From: Actinostola sp. cb2023
Lineage: Eukaryota; Cnidaria; Anthozoa; Actiniaria; Actinostolidae
NCBI GenBank assembly: GCA_033675265.1
Contig: JAUJYZ010000285.1
Span: 164,001 to 228,000, forward strand
Reading direction: 5' to 3'
Length of the DNA: 64,000 nucleotides
The translations under genes were made by a program, and so were the position numbers. Positions 31,301 through 41,640 of this stretch are shown piece after piece. Within the stretch, counting starts at the first letter, position 1; each line of letters opens with the position of its first letter. The notes beneath the pieces were generated by a model. That model was not told the DNA's origin. It worked only from the letters and a program-made list of their open reading frames with translations, and did no database searches.

Positions 31301-32511
31301 GATTCGGCCACAAGATCAATTTTCTGTCAGTTTAAACTTCCTGGATACTACTCTCAGAAGGCAGGAAATGCTCTTAATTTTTTTTGGGGGGGGGGGGGGG
31401 GGTGAGGGGGGATCATGTCCCCGCACGTGCACCCCCAAAGAGATCGCGCTAACGCTACTCGTCAGATTGTGCTCCACAATACTTTTCCCCTTGCTACGGC
31501 CCTGCAATGTCCATGTCGGATTCTAAATATTGTTTCTTAGAATAATAATCATTAACTCACTCGACCAATCAACATTTGCGCGCTCTATATCTCATAAAGT
31601 AACCAAATACTCATAGTTTTTCTTTGTAAAACTATTAAAACGCTTCTTTCTTTGCTGTTGGTTTTTCATTTGCGGGCCAATTTGTTGCTAGGAGCACAAC
31701 ATGAGAACTGTTCATTACAAAGCGGGTCTTCGTCAACAAGACACCTTTTAAGAAAACATACCCCATAAAATTATATATATATATATTCTCTATGTCAGTG
31801 CGCTTCCGTTAGCCAGACGTGATGGGGGTATCTCACGATTGATGTCGATGTACAGCTTACTCTAATGCTAGTGAGTTGCGTGACATATGTGCTATACTCA
31901 TAGTTTTTCTTTGTAAAACTATCAAAACGTTTCGTTCTTTGCTGTTGGTTTTTCATTTTGGGCCAATCTGGTGTTAGGAGCACAATAATATATATATATA
32001 TATTTTCTTCATTTATAATTACCTCAATTTATGTCAGTGCGCTTCGATCCGTTGGCCAGTCGTGGTGGGCTATCTCACGATTGATGTCGATGCATAGCTT
32101 ACTCTAATGCTAGTGAGTTGCGTGACATATGTGCTATTTGATTCTGAGTTGAGAATTTGTGTGTTCTTAACGATGGATATTTTCATTTCAGGTTCCCAAA
32201 ATGTCTACATGAGCTCCAGTAACGCCTTCCTGTTCTCTTTCAAAAATCACGACAACTTAAAGCCGTTTAAAGCAAAAGTCAAAAAGATTCATTATGCCCT
32301 CTGTGGGGGTTATCTGCCAACATTTGGTGCCGGCCATGACATACACATTGCTAATAACGCCGGCAGCAACACTAACTCCTACAGTAACTTGTTTAATTCC
32401 TATATTCAGGTTCTAGATTATAGTTATGGGTCTACCAAGGCTACGAATCTTCTAGCGGGGTCACGCAATTTTCAGCCCAATGAACTCGAAGTTTTTCGAC
32501 GAGTTAAATGA
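18963..32511 (+). CDS. Gene C (complete): type II membrane collagen-Ig-Ig-TLDc protein
   Basis: Coding exons are 18963-19203, 26238-26468, 26552-26953, 27904-28173, 29376-29624 and 32192-32511. All junctions are phase 1 and the joined frame is open for 570 codons. The order is basic tail (MPTMDTKYEQ to TKTNH), signal anchor, coiled coil, two-Cys linker, about 25 Gly-X-Y triplets, Ig1, Ig2 and TLDc ending FQPNELEVFRRVK. The start differs from B because the upstream ATGs are lost. Intron 1 is 7 kb and packed with transposons; intron 3 holds a minisatellite. Exons 1-4 closely match B and D; exons 5-6 match A and D rather than B. The type II topology and an extracellular TLDc are inferred from the sequence. 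Confidence 0.85.
19468..19911. mobile_element. Putative TTAA-target insertion
   Basis: The insertion starts GAGGATATTTATTTC, ends AAAAAACCTC and is bracketed by TTAA on both sides, interrupting sequence present in B near 6510-6520. Inside, a ~60-bp block containing TTTGGATTAACACT is repeated. A TTAA duplication would fit Kolobok or piggyBac types, but the termini are weak. Confidence 0.35.
20069..20318. mobile_element. hAT-type MITE with 8-bp target duplication TTTAATAC (gene C intron 1)
   Basis: The element begins CCGGGGGGACTCCC and ends GTCCCCCCGGG, with inner inverted blocks GACGGGGATGATCGTCG and CGACGATCATCCCCG. TTTAATAC flanks both sides, while gene B at 6656-6663 has one copy and no element. 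An 8-bp duplication fits the hAT superfamily. A second copy sits at the same site in gene D. Confidence 0.85.
20385..20522. repeat. Foldback element
   Basis: GACTGAGTGGGAGGGCCGG at the left pairs with CCGGCCCTCCCACTCAGTC at the right, with further pairing of AAATATTTGG with CCAAATATATTT. An outer pair TTTATCATATGACC and GGTCATATGATAAAA (20,525 and 20,727) flanks the next 200 bp. Confidence 0.75.
20752..20936. repeat. TA-target MITE family, copy 4 (left end lost)
   Basis: The right terminus TACGAAAACGACTC and the inner ACGGTACGGAGT block are present. The GAGTCG left end is missing. Orthologous to 7060-7243 and 53,630-53,780. Confidence 0.65.
22290..23571. mobile_element. Nested element with ~75-bp inverted ends
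   Basis: AAGAGAAAATGAGGTAAGAG and GGGGCACATGATGG-type blocks at the left recur inverted at the right (CTCTTACCTCATTTTCTCTT). It lies in the part of the 5.2-kb transposon that is absent from the other copy, and contains the MITE below. Confidence 0.6.
22986..23212. mobile_element. Harbinger-type MITE with TTA target duplication
   Basis: TACCCCGTTCACACCAA at the left and TTGGTGTGAACGGGGTA at the right, flanked by TTA on both sides. A 3-bp TTA duplication and short inverted ends are typical of PIF/Harbinger MITEs. 227 bp, non-coding. Confidence 0.8.
25300..25710. repeat. G-rich degenerate repeat block
   Basis: A poly(G) run (about 25,308-25,335) is followed by repeated CTGGGATAGGGTATGG-like motifs and closed by a CCCCCCCGGGGCC-like inverted end. 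It is part of the extra DNA in transposon copy 1. Confidence 0.6.
26238..26468 (+). CDS. Gene C exon 2: linker and first collagen block
   Basis: Same length and splice sites as in B. It encodes the ARRARRD stretch, two Cys (CPFHSC) and eleven triplets (GITGPSGPPG to GRPG) with several basic substitutions (GPRGRRGKHG). Confidence 0.75.
26552..26953 (+). CDS. Gene C exon 3: second collagen block and Ig domain 1
   Basis: It is 402 bp, phase 1-1. The Gly-X-Y register is kept until GPRGPPSLS, where the last Gly is replaced by Ser. The Ig core residues (FFC, LSW, MTC) are intact. Confidence 0.85.
27011..27740 (+). repeat. ~89-bp minisatellite in gene C intron 3
   Basis: About eight units of a block containing GGTCTATATCGGGGGTTCAT, GACTACTATTACCGACTGAG and GGAGTCACGAGGGTGATTAG. 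The homologous intron has one unit in B (8129-8215) and one in D (54,669-54,750). One unit carries a poly(G) run (27,461-27,487). Confidence 0.9.
27904..28173 (+). CDS. Gene C exon 4: Ig domain 2
   Basis: It is 270 bp, phase 1-1. It encodes GPPVFNKVPNTSL, VTMTCTVYGKPSPVITW, DSGPYICHARNSFGE and ends LFVTRG. Donor GTATAG. Confidence 0.85.
28263..28386. repeat. (TTA)n microsatellite
   Basis: Nearly perfect trinucleotide run with two short interruptions. Confidence 0.95.
28685..28737 (+). repeat. tRNA-like sequence with A and B boxes (possible SINE or tRNA relic)
   Basis: TAGCCAAGACGTTGG resembles a polymerase III A box and CGGGTTCGAATCCC is a good B box, separated by about 16 bp. Matching acceptor-stem arms were not found, so it is more likely a SINE head or tRNA relic than a working tRNA. 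Confidence 0.35.
29376..29624 (+). CDS. Gene C exon 5: TLDc N-terminal half
   Basis: It is 249 bp, phase 1-1, encoding GHCTGQRSMYSNILSNRTEY to FGGYSDKDW. Two CAG acceptors 12 bp apart are in the same phase, so a four-residue alternative is possible. Confidence 0.8.
29919..30074. repeat. TA-target MITE family, copy 5
   Basis: GAGTCGTTTTTATATGAGTG to CACTCATACGAAAACGACTC, with TA immediately on both sides, the clearest case of the TA target duplication. Confidence 0.85.
30875..31038. repeat. Foldback element
   Basis: GGTAATCATACG at the left pairs with CGTATGATTACC at the right. Pairing continues through CAATTTGGAATAA and GTGTGTTTTTCAAAGAG toward a central GGGCTCG region. Confidence 0.8.
32192..32511 (+). 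CDS. Gene C exon 6: TLDc C-terminal half and stop
   Basis: Acceptor TTTCATTTCAG. It encodes R-SQNVYMSSSNAFLFSF, LPTFGAGHDIHIAN and FQPNELEVFRRVK, stop TGA. It is two codons shorter than in A/D, and one conserved Gly in FGGGHD is Ala here. Confidence 0.85.
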
Positions 32512-32560
32512 ACGCACAAAACCAAACACTAACTTAACTATTATATAAACACGCCCTTAA

Positions 32561-32724
32561 GAGTCGTTTTCGTTTGAGTGGGAAAGTTACGGTACCGTGC
32601 CGTATTGATAGACTTGTTTAGATGAGCAAGATGCATCTGCACGCTTTAATTTTTATTGGTTCAGAAAGGAAGCCATTTGAATGCCACGGTACCGTAGGTA
32701 TCCCCACTCGTACGAAAACGACTC
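32561..32724. repeat. TA-target MITE family, copy 6
   Basis: GAGTCGTTTTCGTTTGAGTG to CACTCGTACGAAAACGACTC, just after the stop of gene C, at the position orthologous to copies 2 and 10. Confidence 0.8.
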
Positions 32725-33015
32725 TATAAACAAGTACCGCTAAACTGCATCATATATATCATGATCGTATCGGTTTCCATTGTTCTTTCGAGGACATCAC
32801 GCCACTAAAGGCCCGTGAACGGTGCCAACATGTTGGTACAACATTTCCCAACATTGTTGGCCGAACATGTTGGCACCGTTTGCACACCCTGTGCAAACGG
32901 CAAACGTGTTTTGCAAATGATATCGCAGTGGACTCTGGGATCGATATTCGTCCAAAACTCTTTGCGAATCTACTACAATGTTGTTTACATCCGCCATTTT
33001 ATTGCTTCGATAAGA

Positions 33016-33190
33016 ATGGAGCTGGACGAGTACTATAAACGATGGAAAACACGGAAGTGCAATGCAGTTGCTATTCTGCCAGATGAACTTGATGACAGAG
33101 AGTAGCGTTTACTTGAACCTCTACTTGAACGCCCGAGTTTTCCTCGCCCGGCTCCATATCGAAGAGATAAAAAGACGGACGTAAAAAAAC
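33016..33190 (+). pseudogene. Fragment of a transposon-like protein, unidentified
   Basis: A frame reads MELDEYYKRWKTRKC and DELDDRE, then a single TAG, then RLLEPLLERPSFPRP and APYRRDKKTDVKK. The continuation past one stop suggests a decayed coding start. It follows a repeat rich in AACATGTTGG/CCAACATGTT (32,813-32,905). I do not recognise the family. Confidence 0.3.
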
Positions 33191-33303
33191 ACTGTAGTGG
33201 TTTCGGAAAACAGCTAACACAAGGTCTCAGTTTTAGTATCGCATCACTGACCTTCACATATAGGCCTGTGTTTGAGGTGGTTAGTTGGTAGAACTGATTA
33301 ATG

Positions 33304-33389
33304 AAACATGAGTGTTCTATCACTTTTAGTTATAACACTCATGTTTATGCATGAGTGTTATAACTAAAAGTGATAGAACACTCATGTTT
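33304..33389. repeat. Perfect 86-bp palindrome, copy 1
   Basis: Two 40-bp arms (AAACATGAGTGTTCTATCAC ... GTGATAGAACACTCATGTTT) around a 6-base centre. An identical copy is at 35,214-35,299, and the following ~100 bp is also similar. Confidence 0.95.
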
Positions 33390-33497
33390 TATTGATCAGT
33401 TCTAGAACTAAAACCTGACAGGTCTGTACGGGGGTATAAAGGTCCATGCACCTGGCCAAATGGTCAGCTCCCATTGGCCTAATAGAAGTGAAGTTTT

Positions 33498-33610
33498 AGA
33501 AGTGAAGTTTAGAAAACGAGAGGCCGTGTTGTATATCGGTGGATATAGATACGAGGCGAAATATCTATATACCCGATACAGCACGGCGTCGAGTTTTCTA
33601 AACGACTTCT
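33498..33610. repeat. Foldback element
   Basis: AGAAGTGAAGTTTAGAAAAC at the left and GTTTTCTAAACGACTTCT at the right are inverted, with GGCCGTG and CACGGCG-like inner pairs. Confidence 0.75.
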
Positions 33611-33884
33611 CAAACCCAACATTCATTTAAGCTGATATTTAATAATTTCCGATGGAAAAGGTTAAAGAAAATTACAAATTTGTAGGTAAGAGATGTCTGT
33701 GACACTGCGATCATGCGCACTGCACATCACAATTCGTCCCACATTTGAAAGAGGTATTGTAGGTGTCAGTAGGAACCTAGTAATATTACATTCCAAAATT
33801 GCCTATGTGAAGGTCAGTGATGCGACTAAAACTGAGACCTTTGCATACAGGCCTGTGTTTCAGGTAGTCAGTTGGTAGAACTGA

Positions 33885-35213
33885 TTATAAAATTCATTAA
33901 TAATTCATTAGGCAGCTGTCCAATCTGTGCTCAGCATTCTGGTCACGTGGCTACCTTGTAACTCCCATACAATTTCCAAGAAACTTAAAGCACGGGGAGG
34001 GCTTGAATAGTTGGCAGGGAATAGGTGGGGTTGATTAATTACTGCAATTGTTCATAAGCATGATACAGAATAGTAATAAAGCTTATTAGTATTCTGTATC
34101 TGAACAGAATACTAGCTAATAGACCTTATTAGTATTCTGTATCAGATACAGAATACTAATAAGCTCTATAAGTATCCTGTATCGATCAATGCATTATATG
34201 AGAGGAACAATACATTACATCCTAATAGCTAATTAAGAAAAATACTCGTTAGATTTTGTTCCGCAGTTTCTTTAATGTAACTCCCTTCCTCTATTGGAGC
34301 TTAGCACCTTCACAGTTTTAACTTACTTACTAATGATACAATCATTGGATTTCTAGCTTTGTACGGCAATACTTTCACAATCTCTAAAATAAATTATAAC
34401 AAACTTTGAAAGACACGAGATTACTTCAAATTAAGTACTTAGCACAGTTCTCGCTAAATATTGCGTTACTTGCTACATTATTCTTTTCAAGAACCTCGAA
34501 ATAGAAGATGGTAAAGTAATGTTTGTCGAACTAGAACTTCATACATAATTTATGTGCCAAAAGACAAGTCTTTCCTTGCTATACCTTGTTTTGCGAGACA
34601 TCTGCCAGACTTCAAAAATCTTTACACTCCACTTTGTGCTAGTTTGGGCACATTCCCTCAACAACTGACTCTCTTGTGATGCACTTGGCAGCTTACGAAA
34701 ATTCAGCCAGCCATCGTCTCAAATGCCCGTCTTAGCTCTATGACCTTCCTGTGAGAACTGTTCTTGATTTGATTGAAAAGAATCAAAACTCCGTTCGCAT
34801 TTCATTCGACAATTAAAGCCCCCTTTGAAAACCAAACAAATTTAAAGTGTAAATGTATTCTAAATGAAAAAGCATTCATATTACTACACATGCCGTATTT
34901 GTTCTTTGTATATGTCTCAATGAGCAATCAACTCTATTCAAAAACTACCAAATATGAAAAGGAATAAAACATTTATTAAACAATCGATATCTTAACTAAG
35001 CTATAATACGAAACTGCTTTCATTGTTCAGTGCGGTCAAGCAATCGGAATGAGAATTGGATGCTAAAAGAACAGTTATTATATTCTTTTCATCTCAATCA
35101 GATATTGACTACAATTCTGGTTGAAACGCCTACCTCGGTTCAAACAATGATTAAACAATATAGGCATAAGTAATTTACAATATTCGTGACAATGTTGTAA
35201 ATAATACTTAACG
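33885..35213. mobile_element. Second, more degraded copy of the Crypton-like element family
   Basis: The first ~150 bp (TTCATTAATAATTCATTAGG onward) resembles 15,096-15,240. On the minus strand around 34,600-34,660 a stretch reads TKWSVKIFEVWQ, the same motif as in the 16-kb pseudogene. Many disruptions, no open frame. Confidence 0.5.
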
Positions 35214-35299
35214 AAACATGAGTGTTCTATCACTTTTAGTTATAACACTCATGTTTATGCATGAGTGTTATAACTAAAAGTGATAGAACACTCATGTTT
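35214..35299. repeat. Perfect 86-bp palindrome, copy 2
   Basis: Identical over all 86 bases to 33,304-33,389, in the same orientation, 1.9 kb apart. Confidence 0.95.
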
Positions 35300-35946
35300 T
35301 ATTAATCAGTTATATAACTAAAACCTGGCAGGTCTGTATGGGGGTATATGATAAAGGTCCATGCACCTGACCAAATGGTCAGCTCCCATTGGCCTAATAG
35401 CTCATGAATTATTAATGAGTTTTAGAAATTAGCATTAATTAAAAACTCGTTGTTAATTAATACTAATTCGGTTGCCAGGTAACCCGGTTGCTATGTCGCG
35501 AGACCGGAAGTTATATTTTCTTTCCGAACTCTTGCGCTAAAATTGTTTTGTTTTGTTTTACTTTTGCTTCATTCAGGAAAATACACGATACTGCAATAAT
35601 TTTGTAATAGGTTTTATTAATTATATTCACTCAGTGTATACTTTTACAGGAGCTTTTCAAAAATGTAAACTCGAGATTTTCAGTATTTTAGACTTGTAAG
35701 AAAGGTTAGTTCAACACTACAACATACGGTGGCCCATAGGGGACACGCTGCAAATAAGACAGGTTGCTGCAAATAAGACAGGTTGCTGCAAATAAGATGA
35801 GTTGCTGCAAATAAAAAACGAGTTGCTGCAAATAAGACGAGTTGCTGCAAATAAAACGAGTCGCTGCAAATAAAACGAGTTGCTGCAAATAATGACATAA
35901 AACACTGCGCGCGCAGGGTGCGAGCGAAGACTGGGTTCGACGACTC

Positions 35947-38900
35947 ATGCTTGGTAGCCTAGCCATCCACTTTTCCTCTATGTTTTGTACTGGATGTGGA
36001 GGAAATATTACTCTCTTAGATGCAAACTTTTGTCCTTCCTGTGGGACACAAGTCAACAAAGATGACAAAGATATTAGTGTGTTTATTAAGATGTACTTTC
36101 ACCGCGGATATCGCTACAAAGATATTGTTAGTTTACTGAACAAACATCATGGTGTAACTGGATCGCAACGCTCTCTCCCGTCAGTTAGAACATCATATAT
36201 GCATATTCCTCGTAGCGTGGTTCAAACGCTATTAAATGAAAGAAATCGATCCAAATGGAGTAGAAGAGAAGGCAAAGAGATGGCTTAGACGAAGGAACTG
36301 TGTTTCAAGTGGACTTAATTTTTGCTGGCATATTGATGGTGAGTTCCCGGCCATACCAATCGATAAAAATCGATCATCAGAAAGTAATCGAATTCATCGA
36401 TAATAATCGATAATAATCAGTTGATTAGTATTGATTGATATCGGTAATCGATGATAATCGATACTCACAACCCAAGTGTCCTTGATTATATCGATTATTA
36501 TCGATTATCATCGATTATCATCGATTATCATCGATTATCATCGATTTCTAGAATTCACCACGGTGAATATGATACGCCGATCTAAATACAATGTACAATT
36601 TGGTGAAAGACAATCACCAACTGCAGCGAACAACAGAGTGTCAGTTCAGGCTACCGCACTTCACTGTCAACTACAAATCTTTACCATGTCTGAAACGGGT
36701 GTTGCTGTTGTAGTGAAGTGCGTTGTGAAAGGATATCAAGTCTCCCCGATTAGTAGGGCACTTGTGCCCAGCTAGAAGATTTTGAGACGTTAATAAAGTT
36801 ATTATTATTATTATATCATGAGTGTCATTTTCACGTCGACGTTGGTGAGGATTTGCTGACAAACCTGATAGCGTACGTTCGACACCCACTGTGAAATCTG
36901 GTCCGCTTGAAGTTTACACTATTTACTCGGGCCCTTCCGAAGGAAGCCCGAGTTATAAAATGCGTTTTTCGGTAGTAGTAGTAGTTTTGTTCGGCTAAAG
37001 AATGACGAAAGTATGCGACGTATTTAATCGTATCGAGTTTCAAGATTACTCAACAGATAACAAAAAAAACAAACGACACACAGGACTCAAGTAGATTTGA
37101 ATCTTAGTTTTGAAAGCAGCTGTAGATCTTCAAGCTATTAAAGGTCAGGATTCTAGTTCATCGTTCAATGACTAGAAGTGGTAGAAGGACTAGAAGCTCG
37201 CTTAAAATATATTTAACAAATACAAACGTGAGGGCGTTATCAGAACCATCTGACCTATGCAACCTCAAGACGTATCATTTTCAATAACTCATGATGAATG
37301 TTTATTTTATTCCACGTTTGAAAAATTCACAAGGAAAAGGAATCGTAAAAATCGTACTTCAAAACTACATCAAAGCAAAGGCGAGAAAGGTCAATGTTCG
37401 AAAATCCGTGTTCTTTTCAGTACGATGACAGTTGTATGATCCTTGTCTGAGTCATACATTTATTACGCGATCTAATTTTAGAACCGCCACGTTAAGCGCT
37501 ATTTAAAACAGAATTTCCACGCTCAAAACAGGTCAGTGAACGGCAAAAATACAATCGAAATCAAAACGTCATTAGATTTCAGGGATCTGTTACAGAAGAA
37601 GACGCTCAATGAGCGTATAGTCGGGTATTTAATATGACAATGATAGTTGCGTGACAAGAAATATTATTTGTATCGATGAGTATCGATAAAGATCTCCGAT
37701 TGTTCGAAGTACGTATATCATATGTTTTCAAACGTACTTGAGGTCACTTGAGGTTGCATATTGATGGCGCCAGAAACGGGTCGAATAGTTTTATTCGACG
37801 TTCGAACCGTAACTCGAACCCGAACTCGATTCCAAACTCGACGTTTCGGGATCTGAAGCTAGAGAGCGGGCCTTTACACGAACTCATCAAAATCAAATCA
37901 ATTGAACTCAAAGTCAAAAGGTAATCAAATGAACTCAAAGTCAAAGGCAAATCAAATGAACTCGACACATACATGTATATACATAGTCTCCCTCGTCACG
38001 CAACTGTCAGTCATTGTCAGGTCTCTCCTCACGCAACTGACATTGTCCTTGTCATAAGCCCGAGTGTACGCTCATTGAGCGTCTTGTATGATTATGTACG
38101 AGAGACACTTACAAGTCTCAGTCAATAAAATATGTTGTGTTATAGCATCTTCTTTCTAGTTAATGCCACATATAAGGATTTCTAAAACCTCGGTAAGCAT
38201 CAATGAAAATCGATAACTGACTATCGATAGAAATCGATGATAATCGATGAAAATCGATAATTATCGATAGAAATCGATGAAAATCGATAATTATCGATAG
38301 AAATCGATGATAATCGATGAAAATCGATACTCACACAATTTTACGTTATCGATTTTCATCGATTTCCGATATTAATCGATTGATTGGTATCGATTATTAT
38401 CGATTGTTATCGATTATTATCGATTGTTATCGATTATTATCGATTATCGGAATTATCGATTGGTATGGCCGGGTGAGTTGCAGTAGCCAGTAGTTGCGCA
38501 GACAGTATCTTTCATGATTGATTACAGTAAAAATAATAAAAAAATATAAGCTTAATACATTAATGTAAAGTTATACACCTTGTGGATAATCAATAAATTG
38601 CCATGTAGTAATGCACCAGTCAAGTGAAACCCCCTGAGTTTGGGTTGAGTTGACGCCACTGTTACCTTTAAAGATTCATAAAAATATATACATGTAGTAT
38701 TATTAGTACTTCCCTCTGGAATATTGAGAAAATATGTTAACTAGTGAATAAGACCCTTCAAGATTATTTCAGTGAAGTTTCAGCTCAATCAAATTTTGAA
38801 CAATTTACATCCTACATATATAGTCCCCCTTCAAGTTTGTCAGACCTGACAGAAGGGGGGGTACTTGACCCATGTTTGGGTATAGGGGTCTAGGACAACA

Positions 38901-40191
38901 TATTTTAGGACCCTGTTTAGGACAAAGTACAAATACACACTATATTTTACATAATTTTAACACGTTGGCAAACGTCTTGGATCTCGGATGGCTAAATACT
39001 GGATAAAACCATACTTAATGACGACAATCGTGCATCATACCCTGTTTAGGACAGACTCATATAAAATTATATACCCTGTTCAGGACAGAGAGGCCATATG
39101 GAAACATACTGTTATGTATACACCTATTTCAACTAACGTTGTCGCATTCAAAGCAACAAGCGTCAAGCCAAGACCGAAGTGAATGCTGGTCAGTTTTGTG
39201 CTGGCAAATTATTGAAATCAGACGTATTTTCTATGGAACGAAGTGTGATATGCAAACAAACATGTGAAAATGTTCACATTTTGTAATTAGTCCTCATAGA
39301 AACAATTGTGATTTAAATAATTGTCAGCGGCATAACCAGCATTCACTTTGGTCTTGGCTTGACGCTTGTTGCTTTGAACGCGACAACGTTATTTGAAATA
39401 GGTGTATACGTATTAAGATTGGAATTGTAACCATGATTTTTATGTATCAAATTTGACAATATTTTATATATTATAATTTTTAGTATTTTTTATAGTAAAA
39501 CTTATTTAGTTTTTTTAAGAACTCATTTATGATGATGATATAAACTGTGTTTTCTTCTTTAGGTTACAATAAGCTAAAACCTTATGGCTTCCCTATTCAC
39601 GGATGCATTTGTGGATATAGCAGAAGAATACTTTGGTTGGAGCTTGTAAAATCCAACAACAATCCCAAGATAACAGCTACACTGTATTTGGATAATGTTC
39701 AAAATTGTGGCGGATGCCCAAGAATAGTCCGATCTGATTATAGGACAGCAAATGTTGTGCAACTTTCAGAAGAAGTTGATCTAACTGGTGGATTGACTTT
39801 TTTAAGGATATGGTTCTGTCAGGTGTGCTAGAGCTTGGAAATGAATTTCACATTTCACTTTTCAAAGATTATTCAAAATGAACTCGACAAGGTCAGAGAT
39901 CACTGGAACAGTCACTACATATGGCAGTCAAGGCATGATACAGTGAGTGCAGTGGAGTTCCAAATATTATATATTTTTTACCAGAACAATTGGGTTCTAT
40001 GGATTGTACTATCCCAGTATCAAGATAAAATAAAGGAAGTTGAAGGAGATTGTCAGATTGATGTAGAGGATGATATGCATCATGAATATTTTGAACACAT
40101 ATTAGAAAGTACATGTAGTAGGTGGAACATGGCAGTTGATGAAGGAGATGCATTTGACCTTTTTCAAAGATTTAACCTATTACAAATTTGA
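35947..40191 (+). pseudogene. Degraded integrase gene of the IS3EU-like element
   Basis: Exon 1 (start 35,947 or 35,980, to 36,338) begins with a zinc ribbon (MFCTGCGG ... FCPSCGTQ), then DISVFIKMYFHRGYRY and LLNKHHGVTGS of helix-turn-helix type. A frameshift near 36,230 is needed to continue into EIDPNGVEEKAKRWLRRRN and NFCWHIDG. The donor GTGAGT at 36,339 joins in frame to the exon starting at 39,563 (YNKLKPYGFPIHGCICGYSR, RILWLELVKSNNNP, RIVRSDYRTAN). An in-frame TAG at 39,829 precedes LEMNFTFHFSKIIQNELDKV and RDHWNSHYIWQSRHDTVS, ending at 40,191. The middle of the catalytic core appears deleted. Confidence 0.7.
36346..38473. mobile_element. 2.1-kb nested transposon with 6-bp target duplication TGAGTT
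   Basis: CCCGGCCATACCAATCGATA at the left and TATCGATTGGTATGGCCGGG at the right are perfect inverted ends, flanked by TGAGTT (36,340-36,345 and 38,474-38,479). Both subterminal zones are built of short ATCGAT/ATTATCGAT repeats. It lies just inside the intron of the integrase pseudogene, overlapping the 5' splice site. No transposase seen. Confidence 0.85.
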
Positions 40192-40671
40192 ACATTTTAA
40201 TATTGAATTTTGATACAAATTTACATCATATGTAAGACAAGCAAAATGAAATACTTGTCTTTGCCCAGAGCAATTTGTGTAATTATTTCCACTAATTAGA
40301 ATTAAATATATAGCAGCAATTAAACAATAGAAAACAATAGAGTGCAGACAAAAAAAACTGACAGATTTGACTAACTAAATAGCACTATAAATGGTGTAAA
40401 GTTATTATTTGTCTTCTATTGTTTAGTGCCATTTAGCACTGATTGTTTACTACTTTTTCATGCCTTTGTTGTCTGCACTCTAGAAATGTCACTATTTAGT
40501 AATAGTGCTAATAATTTGGTATGCCTCAAAAATTCCAATTCATATATAATAATATTGAATTTCTATTGTAAATTATGTAAATTGGTAATCAATAAAAACC
40601 TATTCATACTTCATGAATATTCATTATCCCGTGCGATGACGTAATAAGCAGTATATAAGGTAGAATTAATT

Positions 40672-41109
40672 ATGCAAATGTGTCAGTTCACCAAGATTGA
40701 GATGGCGAGTGGAAGTCGACCCACCCAACCCACCCTCTTGTTGACAAAATTAGCACTTATGTGCTCTTTGTCGTATTGCTCGACAGGGAGTCTCATCCCA
40801 TACCTTAATGCTAATGAGTCAGCGGGAGGGATAATGTACTATTGTGTTGATTTTGCCATGCAAACAGGAACAAAGAATGTGTTCTTTATAAAACATTTTT
40901 ACAATAACTGGAACTGGACAATAAAGCTGGTTCACAATAGCAATAATTATATAAACTTATGTAGATGTTTTATGTTGTTATGCTTTAAAATATATTATGT
41001 CACTAATCCTGTTATGCCATTACGCTGTGATGTCCACAATGATAACATAAAACCTAATGCAAAGGTATATTTTGCATTTAATATGTCACCTAGTATGAAC
41101 CAGGCTTAA
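40672..41109 (+). other. Open frame of unknown nature inside the IS3EU-like element
   Basis: A 145-codon frame without recognised domain; its first residues come after an alternative non-ATG start. It may be a chance frame or the reverse of a second transposon gene. I see no function. Confidence 0.2.
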
Positions 41110-41400
41110 CTTATAATATTAAATAACTGTAGATCTTTAACAAAGTTATATGTACATGCACAATGTACAACAAAATGTAAGTTACATCCTTCACTATATT
41201 TACAAAGTACCAAATCCCTGAAAATTAAGCTTAAGCTTATATTGTTAAGTTTGTCTCAGATTTCAAGAAATGTATTGTCTCATAGCTGACACATGGCGAC
41301 ACTTTAATAGGAAGACTGCTACCTCGTTGAATCTTTAAATCGCCATCTCTCGAGGCCATCATTCCAACTTGTATGGTAACGTCTTGCACGATGATATCAA

Positions 41401-41640
41401 CTAATCAAGTATTGATTTCTTGTTCTTGAACTTTGACGTTCTGTCAACTTCTTTTCGTTTCTTAAATTCAACGTAACTTGGGTGTTTCTGTGCTCCCAAA
41501 AGACTTTTATTCGAATCTTTGTTGACTTGTGTCCCACAGGAAGGACAAAAGTTTGCATCTAAGAGAGTAATATTTCCTCCACATCCAGTACAAAACATAA
41601 TTCGAAGAGAGGAAAAGTGGATGGCTAGGCTACCAAGCAC
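41401..41640 (-). CDS. Zinc-ribbon protein start encoded in the right terminal inverted repeat
   Basis: On the minus strand the right inverted repeat encodes the same zinc ribbon (MFCTGCGG ... FCPSCGTQVNKD) as the left end. Beyond the repeat it continues differently (SLLGAQKHPSYVEFKKRKEV). Both ends of the element thus provide a start codon plus zinc ribbon to two convergent frames. Likely the 5' exon of a second element gene, now possibly broken. Confidence 0.4.
   Translation of the reverse strand: MLGSLAIHFSSLRIMFCTGCGGNITLLDANFCPSCGTQVNKDSNKSLLGAQKHPSYVEFKKRKEVDRTSKFKNKKSILD

Larger units (their letters stand above)
29625..32191 (+). other. Gene C intron 5
   Basis: It contains a TA-target MITE, a foldback (30,875-31,038), C-rich and G-rich runs (about 30,310-30,342 and 31,386-31,402) and a tandem duplication of about 230-250 bp (around 31,615-31,895 and 31,900-32,135). 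The TAA empty site of the Harbinger-type MITE is carried twice as a result of that duplication. Confidence 0.65.
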
